DNA from: an uncultured bacterium | GTDB taxonomy: Bacteria; Cyanobacteriota; Vampirovibrionia; Gastranaerophilales; Gastranaerophilaceae | DNA length: 64,000 nt | Direction: 5' to 3' | Assembly: GCA_902475545.1 (NCBI GenBank) | Contig: CABRZP010000001.1 | Coordinates: 1 to 64,000, forward strand | Part shown: piece after piece, positions 25,477 through 32,847 of the stretch | How positions within the stretch are numbered: the stretch's first letter is position 1 | Layout of the letters: every line of letters begins with the position of its first letter | The notes under the pieces: model-generated | What the model saw: only the letters and a program-made list of their open reading frames with translations | What the model was told of the DNA's origin: nothing | Databases searched by the model: none | Program-made: the position numbers and the translations under genes

Positions 25477-27012
25477 TTATGCACTGAATGTTTTGTATGA
25501 TGTTTCAACGTTTTTGGAAATTATTTTAGCAACAGATTCGTATTCTGTTTGTAATGCATTATGTTCAGATTCCAATTTATTCATTTGCATATCAAATTCT
25601 TTGTCTTGTCTTTCAATTCTATCCATGTGGCTGTTGTATTCTTGTTCAGCGATAGCAATTGCAGCTTTATCTTCTTTTTCAGTAATTGATTCATCATCAT
25701 ATAAGCTGGAACCGATAAATGATTTTTCGGCTGCTGAGTAGTAAGAGATAGTTAAAGCACCGGCTTTAAGTTGAGTTACAAACCACTTAGCATCGTTGAA
25801 CATTGTGTTTTCACCGGTAAATAGTTTTTCATTAGATGCTTTATTGGTATCTTCAGCTCTTGATAGATTTTGAGCATAAGATTCTTTTAATGTTGTGAAT
25901 CCGCAAGTTCTCATTTCATTGAAGATATTTTTATAGTAGTTAATTTGTTCTGCATCGTATTTTAAATTCGGATTACCTGTGGTGTTGGAATTTGCTCTGT
26001 CATAATATGCTTCAGTTAACGCTAATGCATAATCATATAGTTCTCTTTGAGCTTGAGTAGTTCCTTCAAAGTTTAATGCTTTGAATTCATCTTTAACAGT
26101 GTAGTAAATTCCGTTTTCTGATTTGTATTGAGTGCCGACTTTAGATAAACGATTTTTTTCATCTTCGCTTACGTATGCGTTACCAGCATCAGTTTGAGTT
26201 GCATATAACAACTCTACTGATTTTTTTGTACCATCAGAATTTGTATAAGAGAATTTTTTAGTTTGGTCGTCGTAAGTTACGTTTTCTAATTCATAGTATT
26301 CATCAGAACCGTATTGATCAGGTGTTTGGTAGTAGCATCCATAAGTTCCGTCTTCTTTTTCTTTTGCAACAACTACAGAATTTGTTAAGTAATATCCTTC
26401 TTCGTCTTTGTATAAAGATGAGGTTTTACCTGTTGCATCTTTTGCAGTTGCAGTATTGTATGTAGGGTAACCATTGAAGGATTCATCACCAAATGATGTA
26501 TAACCAAAACCTAAAATATGTTGATTATCAGCATTATTGATACTTTTGCCGACAGAATTCAAATATTTATCCCAAGCTTCGTGAATTGCTTCAACAGATT
26601 CGGTGTGGTTTTTAACATCAATATTAGCTTGTCTGTAGCCTAAGTCAGTTAAAAATTTATTGTAATCACCGTTATTTTTTCTGAAAGCTTCGGCAATAGC
26701 TTCAGAAACAAGCACTTTACCTTTGTTATTTTTAACGATATATTGTTTGCCGTTTGCAACTTTGTTGCAGCCTGTGATTTGATTGTAAGTTAAATCTTCA
26801 TAACAAGCTTCAGCACCGTTGTAACCGGTTAAAACTTGGAATTGAGTTTTATTTAACGCTTCAAGATAAGCATCGTTAACACGAGAAGAATCGTCAGCAA
26901 GACGCTGTTTTGAATAAGCAATTGACTGTTGTTCAAACTCGTTGTTTGAAATTCTGGCGGTCATGCTTAATAATCTTGCTTGTGATGCTGCCATTCCCAT
27001 AGTGTTTAACAA
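25477..27012 (-). CDS. Unknown 511-residue protein with helical ends
   Basis: I cannot assign a function. Residues 1-65 (MGMAASQARLLSMTARISN...) and 440-511 (DRIERQDKEFDMQMNKLESE...) are strongly helical, while the middle is Tyr/Asn/Asp-rich and probably beta. This layout, with no signal peptide, resembles flagellin- or hook-associated-type secreted proteins, but no such homology is visible. GAAAGGA lies about 12 bases before the ATG. It is monocistronic with its own terminator. The N-terminal AASQARLL block seems to me typical of this bacterial group; that is memory, not a search. Confidence 0.65.
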   Translation of the reverse strand: MLNTMGMAASQARLLSMTARISNNEFEQQSIAYSKQRLADDSSRVNDAYLEALNKTQFQVLTGYNGAEACYEDLTYNQITGCNKVANGKQYIVKNNKGKVLVSEAIAEAFRKNNGDYNKFLTDLGYRQANIDVKNHTESVEAIHEAWDKYLNSVGKSINNADNQHILGFGYTSFGDESFNGYPTYNTATAKDATGKTSSLYKDEEGYYLTNSVVVAKEKEDGTYGCYYQTPDQYGSDEYYELENVTYDDQTKKFSYTNSDGTKKSVELLYATQTDAGNAYVSEDEKNRLSKVGTQYKSENGIYYTVKDEFKALNFEGTTQAQRELYDYALALTEAYYDRANSNTTGNPNLKYDAEQINYYKNIFNEMRTCGFTTLKESYAQNLSRAEDTNKASNEKLFTGENTMFNDAKWFVTQLKAGALTISYYSAAEKSFIGSSLYDDESITEKEDKAAIAIAEQEYNSHMDRIERQDKEFDMQMNKLESEHNALQTEYESVAKIISKNVETSYKTFSA

Positions 27013-27206
27013 ATCCTTTCATCAATTTTCGTTATCGTAATCATGTTTTCGGCATTTATTGGCAGAATCTTTAAGAAAATGAAGAGTATTGTTAAGAATT
27101 TGTTACAATGAATACTTGTTAAGTTTTAAATATTTACTGTACACCGTTGGAAAGTTTCATCATTCTCTCCTTTTTGTATAATGGGGATTTTTATAATTTT
27201 AACAAA

Positions 27207-27230
27207 AGTTGGTAGTAATATTTACCCCTC
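27207..27230. repeat. Direct repeat 1 upstream of the GGDEF gene
   Basis: The unit GTTGGTAGTAATATTTACCC, followed by CTC, recurs at 27259-27282 with few changes (AATTGGTAGCAATATTTACC, then CCTT). Starts are 52 bases apart. The two could be operator sites or remnants of a dispersed repeat. Confidence 0.5.
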
Positions 27231-27258
27231 TCGTAAAATATCCTACAAGTTTCGTCGA

Positions 27259-27282
27259 AATTGGTAGCAATATTTACCCCTT
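27259..27282. repeat. Direct repeat 2 upstream of the GGDEF gene
   Basis: This second copy shares TTGGTAG-Y-AATATTTACCCCT with copy 1. A reversed AGGGGTAAAT lies at 28221-28230, right across the end of the GGDEF gene, and again near 13263. Confidence 0.5.
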
Positions 27283-27346
27283 AACATTCGTAACATTTTT
27301 GCTAGCCATCTAATAATATGCTAATCTACTAAAGAAAGGATTTCGT

Positions 27347-28222
27347 ATGAAAAATATTGTAATTTATACAGATAAAAAATCTTCAGCTCTTGCAGAGGTA
27401 TTATCCTCTATTGAGGATGCTAATATTAGATTGGAAAATGCTGAAAATTTAAGAAATTATGAAGCTTTAAATCCGGGTGTTATTATTATTGAAAATGTTC
27501 CGGATATTAAAGATCTTCTTATGGTTACTAAATTTAAACATCCGATTTTATTTATCGGAGAAGTTTTTAAAGGTTCAACAGTCAGAGCAGTTGCGTTTGA
27601 TTATGTTAAAACTCCTGTCGATAATCAGGAATTGGTTGTTCGTGTTAAAAATATGTTGAAAATCAGAGAGTTAAGAGATAAGTTAAGAACTCTTTCTACT
27701 ACTGATGAATTGACAGGTTTGCATAACAGAAAATATTTACTTGAACGTATGGATCAGGAAATTTCCAGATCTAAACGTTACGGTAATGCCCTTTCTGTAT
27801 TATTGTTTGATTTAGACTTCTTCAAGTCCGTTAATGATATTTACGGATATGAATGGGGCGATGTTTTATTAAAATCTATTGCTGATAAGTTAAAACAATT
27901 AATAAGAAAAGAAGATATTATTACAAGATACGGAGATGAAGAATTTATTGTAGTTCTTCCGAATACTCCGGAAGATAATGCATTCTTATTCGCTGAAAGA
28001 TTTAGAAAAGAAATCGAAAGAATGGAATTTATTCCTGCTGGCGAAGAAGAACGTCATCCGATTACAATTTCAGGCGGAATTTCAACATTCCCTTGTATTC
28101 CTGATACTGAAGAGGATGCAAACACAATTATCAGATATGCTGAACACGCTTTATATAACGCTAAAAAACGTGGCAAAAATAAAGTTGTTCAGTTCTCTCA
28201 CTTGAATTTAGGTGAAGGTTAG
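27347..28222 (+). CDS. GGDEF-domain protein with degenerate receiver and signature
   Basis: This 291-residue protein has a receiver-like N-terminus (1-110) in which the phospho-acceptor Asp is not evident, and a GGDEF domain (120-285). The signature reads RYGDEEF (residues 194-200), so the second Gly of G-G-D/E-E-F is Asp. The usual G-H-x-x-G-D reads GYEWGD. It may be an inactive or altered diguanylate cyclase, perhaps a c-di-GMP or GTP sensor. GAAAGGA precedes the ATG. No EAL or PilZ gene is nearby. Confidence 0.85.
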   Translation: MKNIVIYTDKKSSALAEVLSSIEDANIRLENAENLRNYEALNPGVIIIENVPDIKDLLMVTKFKHPILFIGEVFKGSTVRAVAFDYVKTPVDNQELVVRVKNMLKIRELRDKLRTLSTTDELTGLHNRKYLLERMDQEISRSKRYGNALSVLLFDLDFFKSVNDIYGYEWGDVLLKSIADKLKQLIRKEDIITRYGDEEFIVVLPNTPEDNAFLFAERFRKEIERMEFIPAGEEERHPITISGGISTFPCIPDTEEDANTIIRYAEHALYNAKKRGKNKVVQFSHLNLGEG

Positions 28223-28329
28223 GGGTAAATGCCATTAACTTTACTAAATCAGGCGAGTATTTAAATTCTGCAAATGCAGGATTTGAACAAGTCCTTTCTG
28301 AACACTTACATAGTGTAAATCTGGTTAAT

Positions 28330-28356
28330 AGGCGGTAACATCACTACCGCCTTTTG
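28330..28356 (+). terminator. Terminator between convergent genes
   Basis: AGGCGGTA (28330-28337) pairs with TACCGCCT (28345-28352) across a 7-base loop, followed by TTTG. It lies about 110 bases after the GGDEF gene and directly at the stop of the minus-strand DUF721 gene. Confidence 0.7.
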
Positions 28357-28358
28357 TT

Positions 28359-28691
28359 TTACTCTTCGTCTATCCATTTTTTTGCATCAAATTTTAAATC
28401 GGTAATTTTCATATTTAGCGATTCTACGTAGGGTTTGAATTTTACTAAAAGTTGTGTTTTTCTCAACATTAATTCCTGTGCAACTGTTGGAGTTTTGCAC
28501 GCGATAACCATAATTGAACCTTTTAGCATTGAGTATGGTTTTGAATTCTTTGCAAATTTTTCACCTGCAACCTTTGCCCAGAATTTGCACAGATTACTTC
28601 GTGTAATTGCTTTTCTTATTTCTGCACGTTCCATCAGTTTCGCAATTATTTCATCTATATTTTGGAATTTTGTATATAAAATTTTCTTCAT
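28359..28691 (-). CDS. DUF721 (DciA-like) protein
   Basis: This 110-residue protein fits the DUF721 pattern: a helical N-terminus, a W-x-x-V-x-G core (FWAKVAGEKFAKNSKP), a strand of the G-x-I-M-V-I-A type and a helix with QELMLRKTQLL. DUF721 proteins include DciA, the loader of the replicative helicase in bacteria without DnaC/DnaI. A replicative role is inference from the family. AGGGA lies about 10 bases before the ATG. The gene is divergent from the DHH phosphoesterase gene, 39 bases apart. Confidence 0.72.
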   Translation of the reverse strand: MKKILYTKFQNIDEIIAKLMERAEIRKAITRSNLCKFWAKVAGEKFAKNSKPYSMLKGSIMVIACKTPTVAQELMLRKTQLLVKFKPYVESLNMKITDLKFDAKKWIDEE

Positions 28692-28730
28692 AAGTTTTGT
28701 GTCCCTGATTTTTTGTGCTAAAATTCAGAA

Positions 28731-29702
28731 ATGACCATTGAACAATTAGATATTAGCATAAAAAATTCTAAGAATATATTGTTGGTTTCACATATCAATC
28801 CTGATGGCGATACACTGGGTTCAATGTGCGGTTTGTATTCTTTAATCAAAGATAATTATAAGAAAAAATGCGAAATGGCTGTTGTTTCAAAAGTTCCTGA
28901 AACTTACGCTTTTATTCCGTATATTGATGAAGCAAAATTTATTGATAATTTTGATTTATCAAGAGAATATGATTTAGTCATAAATCTGGATGTCGCAGCT
29001 TTGGATAGATGTGCTGATGCACAAACTCTGTTTGCAAAAGCTAAGAAAACAATAAATATAGATCATCATGAAACAAATATTGGTTATGCTCAGGTAAATA
29101 TAATTGAGCCTGATGCTTCTGCTACAGCCGAAGTTTTGTTTGGCATAGCTGAAGATTTAAGTTGGAAAATATCTTTAAAAACGGCAATTTGTTTATATAC
29201 AGGAATTATGACCGATACAGGTTGTTTTAAGTTTTCAAATACAACTCAGAGAACAATGGAATATGCAGGTAAATTGATTTCTATTGGATTAAATCCTGCT
29301 GAAATTTATCAAAAATGTTATGAATCAAATTCAAAAGATATGGTTTTATTTCAAAGTTATTGTGTTAATAAGGCAAAATTTCTCAACAACGACAAAGTTG
29401 CTTATACAATTGTTTATAAAAAAGATTTGGAAAAATATAATTATAACGGTGAAGATTATACAGATGGTTTGACTGAAAAATTGAGAGCAATCAGAACTAC
29501 AGAAATTGCATTTGTAGTAAAAGAACTGAACTCTACAGTTTCAAAATTGTCAATGCGTAGTAAGGAAAAAGATATAGCTAAGATTTGTTCAGCATTTGGC
29601 GGCGGCGGGCATAAGCTTGCGGCGGGTGCTGTTATCAAAGCAAATACTGAAAATGCTGTTAAAATGATATTGGAAGAAATTAAAAAACAAGGATTATGTT
29701 AA
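28731..29702 (+). CDS. nrnA: DHH-family phosphoesterase (NrnA-like)
   Basis: This 323-residue DHH/DHHA1 protein resembles NrnA, which degrades nanoRNAs and pAp. The motifs HINPDGDTLGS, NLDVA, DHHETN and the DHHA1 loop GGGGHKLAAGA are present. The extended -10 TGC-TAAAAT (28719-28724) ends exactly six bases before the ATG, so the message is probably leaderless. The next gene overlaps by 7 bases. Confidence 0.9.
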   Translation: MTIEQLDISIKNSKNILLVSHINPDGDTLGSMCGLYSLIKDNYKKKCEMAVVSKVPETYAFIPYIDEAKFIDNFDLSREYDLVINLDVAALDRCADAQTLFAKAKKTINIDHHETNIGYAQVNIIEPDASATAEVLFGIAEDLSWKISLKTAICLYTGIMTDTGCFKFSNTTQRTMEYAGKLISIGLNPAEIYQKCYESNSKDMVLFQSYCVNKAKFLNNDKVAYTIVYKKDLEKYNYNGEDYTDGLTEKLRAIRTTEIAFVVKELNSTVSKLSMRSKEKDIAKICSAFGGGGHKLAAGAVIKANTENAVKMILEEIKKQGLC

Positions 29703-30613
29703 AAAAACTGCTAAAAAATAAATATATACGCGGTCTTGTTAGGCTTATTAAATCTGTTATTCAAAATGATTTTTACGGAATGGCAGCTGAAATGGGCTTT
29801 ATGCTTGTTGTGGGTATTTTCCCTTTTATGTTGTTTTTGATGGCAATTTTTGGATGGATGGGTAACCGTTCATATTTAGATTCAATTTTGCGTGTTCTTT
29901 CAAATATAATGCCTATGCAGGCTATGAATTTATTGAAATCCGTATTGGAAGAAACTATGATCTTTAACCATGGTAAATTGCTTGCAGTTATTGGTATTAT
30001 AATGACGATAGTTCTTTCCACTAACGGTGTTGCCGTTGTGTTGAAAGGTCTAAACAGGGCTTATAAAGTCGAAGAAACAAGAAGTTTTATTTATACCAGA
30101 ATTCTGTCTTTCTTGATGGTGTTTGTAAATATTCTGGTTTTGTTTTTGACAATTAACGTAATAATTTTTGGTAAAGTTATAATAATGTTTTTGGTAGCTC
30201 ATTTTAATATGTCCAAAACAGTTGCTATTACTATCTTAACTCTTCGTTGGCCGGTATCATTTTTGGCATTATATTTAATGGCATTTTTGAGTTATTATAT
30301 CCTGCCGGATTTGCGAGGGAATGAAAAATTTAAACGTAAAAGTGCATTACCGGGAACTGTATTTTTTACAACATTCTGGCTTGTTGGTTCCTGGGGTTTT
30401 TCTGTATATGTAAATAATTTAAGTACTTATAACCTTGTATACGGTACAATTGGTGCGTTTTTCATTCTTATGATATGGCTGTATTATACATCTATTCTTC
30501 TATTAATTGGTGGTGAAATAAATTCACAGGTATACAATCAATTATCACACCGTTCGAATGAAATTAGGGAAGAAATTGCAAACTTACGGTTACAAAATCG
30601 AAGAAATAACTAA
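29696..30613 (+). CDS. YihY/BrkB-family membrane protein
   Basis: This 305-residue protein has about six transmembrane helices and the family features YGMAAEMGFMLVVGIFPF near the N-terminus and YGTIGAFFILMIWLYY near the C-terminus. The family was once called ribonuclease BN in error; its role in the membrane is unknown. It overlaps the DHH gene and is the last gene of the unit. Confidence 0.88.
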   Translation: MLKKLLKNKYIRGLVRLIKSVIQNDFYGMAAEMGFMLVVGIFPFMLFLMAIFGWMGNRSYLDSILRVLSNIMPMQAMNLLKSVLEETMIFNHGKLLAVIGIIMTIVLSTNGVAVVLKGLNRAYKVEETRSFIYTRILSFLMVFVNILVLFLTINVIIFGKVIIMFLVAHFNMSKTVAITILTLRWPVSFLALYLMAFLSYYILPDLRGNEKFKRKSALPGTVFFTTFWLVGSWGFSVYVNNLSTYNLVYGTIGAFFILMIWLYYTSILLLIGGEINSQVYNQLSHRSNEIREEIANLRLQNRRNN

Positions 30614-30634
30614 TAAAATATAGGAGGTTTTATA

Positions 30635-31413
30635 ATGTCAAAATTCTTATTTAATAAGTATTTTCGGGGGGGGGTAACCTTTTAAAGCCTTATTTTACTG
30701 GATGTCGGAGGGTTGGTTCTCGTTATCTTGCATTTACTCTTGCAGAAGTTCTTATTACTTTAGGTGTGATAGGCGTTGTTGCTGCTTTAACGCTGCCTTC
30801 GATTTATCAAAATATTCAGCGAAAAGTATTAAAAGTTTCATTTACTAAAATGGATGCTGTTTTGCAGCAAGCTATGAAAAAAACTTCAGAAGAATTTTCA
30901 GTGGATAGTTTTAAAGATTTCAATACTCTGAATACTGTTCCAAAAGAAGAAAATAAGCCGTATTTTAGCGAAGTGGATTTGTATTGGGGTAGTCAATTTG
31001 CAGGAGTAACGCGTCTCACTAGAAATGAACTTAGAACTTATAAAAAGACAGTAACAAATTTTAAAGGTACTAAAAATGTACTTAATTATGAAAACGTGTA
31101 CGGAATGGAATATATAACTGTTAATCAACCGTATATGTATTTATTGCAAAGTGGTGCAACCGTTACTTCTTTAACATATTTTTATCATGGACAAGGAGAT
31201 GGTATATCTTTTACTTTTGATACTAATGGTCCACATCAAGGACCAAACAGGTATGGTTATGATTTATTTATCTATACCACAGGATCTTGGAATAAGCTTT
31301 GTAATAAAACCGATGAATCACGTTTTAACGGGCGAGGGTGTTACGATTGGGCAAAAAGAGATCAAAATCCGCTTGATCCTGCAAAAGGTTATTGGGATTC
31401 TTTATACAAATAA
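30635..31413 (+). CDS. Type IV prepilin-like protein, frame broken at a G9 tract
   Basis: A strong AGGAGG precedes the ATG at 30635, which opens a frame that enters a run of nine G (30666-30674) and stops at TAA 30683-30685. The prepilin helix (YLAFTLAEVLITLGVIG) and the rest of the protein lie in another frame, open from the G tract to 31413. One more G (or two fewer) would join them into a protein of about 259 residues with a 31-residue leader before the A/F cleavage site. As sequenced only the segment from GTG 30766 is an uninterrupted ORF, lacking the leader. Slippage, or a sequencing error in the run, would explain this. Confidence 0.75.
30666..30674 (+). repeat. G9 homopolymer, candidate contingency tract
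   Basis: Nine consecutive G in an AT-rich genome are highly improbable by composition. The tract lies 31 bases after the start codon of a surface-type prepilin, the usual place for a slipped-strand switch. With 9 G the gene is off; 10 or 7 G would put it on. Confidence 0.75.
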
Positions 31414-31465
31414 CTTATTTTTCTTTATATTTTTTAATTAAGTGGCGTTTTGTGAGTATTGAAAT

Positions 31466-31494
31466 TTGAAAAATTTTCATGTTCTTGTTATTAT
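31466..31494 (+). promoter_or_regulatory. Promoter of prfA
   Basis: TTGAAA (31466-31471), exactly 17 bases and TATTAT (31489-31494) preceded by TGT (extended -10) form a strong promoter. The prfA ATG is exactly six bases later, again predicting a leaderless transcript. Confidence 0.75.
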
Positions 31495-31500
31495 TCAGGT

Positions 31501-32583
31501 ATGAAAGATATGTTAGATAAAATACTTCAAATAGAGAAGAAATATAAAGAATTAGGCGAAACATTGTCAGATCCTGCAGTAATTCAGGATTATAACAAAT
31601 TTAGAGATTTATCCAAGCAAAGAAAATCAATGGAAGAAACCGTTGAGTTGTATTACCAATGGAAAGAAACAACTGATGCCATTGAAGATGCTAAAGAAAT
31701 GCTTCATGAAGAAAAAGACGAAGAAATGCGTTCATTCTTGAAAGCTGAAATGGAAGAAAATGAAGCTAAGCTTCCTGTCTTCGAAGAAAAAATGAAGGTT
31801 CTTTTATTGCCTCGCGACCCGATGGATGATAAAGATATTATGTTAGAAATCCGTGGCGGTGCAGGCGGGGATGAAGCAAATATCTTTGCCGGTGATTTAA
31901 TGAGAATGTACTTGAGATATGCAGATAAAATGGGTTGGCAAACTCAAATATTAAGTAAAACTGACTGCGAAGCCGGTGGTGTATCTGAAGTTATTATTTC
32001 TATGAAGGGGGATAGTATTTTCTCCAGACTGAAATATGAATCAGGGGTTCACAGAGTTCAGCGTGTTCCTGCAACAGAATCTCAAGGAAGGGTTCACACT
32101 TCTACTGCAACTGTCGCTGTAATGCCTCAGGTTGATGATGTCGAAGTTAACTTGAATATGAATGATGTTGAAATTACAACAGCACGTTCAGGCGGTGCCG
32201 GCGGGCAAAACGTAAATAAAGTTGAAACTGCTGCCAGAGTTTTCCACAAACCTACAGGAATTATGATTTTCTGTACAGAAGAACGTTCTCAATTGCAAAA
32301 CAAAGAACGTGCTTTGGAAATTTTGAAAGCTAAGCTTTATGATATGGAAGTTCAAAAACAAACTCAGGAAATTACTGATTTAAGACGTTCTCAAGTTGGT
32401 TCAGGTGACAGATCTGAACGAATCAGAACTTATAATTTCCCTCAAGGTCGTTTAACAGATCATAGGTTAAATCATAATTTGAATGTGTGGACTGTTATAG
32501 ACGGAGAGTTAGATGAACTAATTAATTTATTGGTTGAATATGACCAAAAATTAAAATTAGAAAAATTAGCACAGGTACAGTAG
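31501..32583 (+). CDS. prfA: Peptide chain release factor 1
   Basis: RF1 ends translation at UAA and UAG. The catalytic GGQ is at residues 234-236 (SGGAGGQNVNK), and the RF1-type P-A-T reading motif is at about 190-192 (RVPATES). The 360-residue length fits. An open frame from 31459 adds 14 residues, but they overlap the promoter boxes, so I chose the ATG at 31501. This RF1 shows that UAG should be a true stop here. It is followed by ylxR and infB; no prmC is adjacent. Confidence 0.95.
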   Translation: MKDMLDKILQIEKKYKELGETLSDPAVIQDYNKFRDLSKQRKSMEETVELYYQWKETTDAIEDAKEMLHEEKDEEMRSFLKAEMEENEAKLPVFEEKMKVLLLPRDPMDDKDIMLEIRGGAGGDEANIFAGDLMRMYLRYADKMGWQTQILSKTDCEAGGVSEVIISMKGDSIFSRLKYESGVHRVQRVPATESQGRVHTSTATVAVMPQVDDVEVNLNMNDVEITTARSGGAGGQNVNKVETAARVFHKPTGIMIFCTEERSQLQNKERALEILKAKLYDMEVQKQTQEITDLRRSQVGSGDRSERIRTYNFPQGRLTDHRLNHNLNVWTVIDGELDELINLLVEYDQKLKLEKLAQVQ

Positions 32584-32592
32584 AGGTATTTA

Positions 32593-32847
32593 GTGACAGA
32601 TAGACGTTGCATTAGTTGTTGGAAAATCAAAGATAGGGATGAATTGATTAAGGTTACCGCAAATAATGCTGACGGGCAGGTCATTATTAATCCGGATTCT
32701 GTAACATTTGGCAGATCTGTATATCTTTGCTATAATAAAACCTGTATAGAGACTGCTTTTAAGAAGAATAAAATTGAAAAGCATTTAAAACACTCTATAC
32801 CAAACGAATTGAAAGGACAGTTACTAGATGAGTTACGAAACAGTTAG
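32593..32847 (+). CDS. ylxR: YlxR-family RNA-binding protein
   Basis: This 84-residue protein matches the YlxR/DUF448 family: RRCISCWKIKDRDELIK at the N-terminus and GRSVYLCYNKTCIETAFKK in the middle. The family is encoded between nusA and infB in most bacteria and binds RNA. Here prfA replaces nusA upstream. The start is GTG at 32593 with AGAGG upstream, and the end overlaps infB by 20 bases. Confidence 0.88.
   Translation: MTDRRCISCWKIKDRDELIKVTANNADGQVIINPDSVTFGRSVYLCYNKTCIETAFKKNKIEKHLKHSIPNELKGQLLDELRNS

Larger units (their letters stand above)
27013..27346. other. Gene-free divergent promoter region with a direct repeat
   Basis: This 334-base spacer separates two divergent genes. It holds no ORF with a ribosome-binding site. 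It contains two 24-base direct repeats (27207-27230 and 27259-27282). Both genes should have their promoters here, but no pair of boxes is clear enough to call. Confidence 0.5.

Noticed and set aside
31187..31441. Frames overlapping known genes in other phases (for example inside prepilin, infB, comM and kinase genes)
   Set aside because: They lack start signals and overlap genes whose family motifs are unambiguous, so they are shadows.
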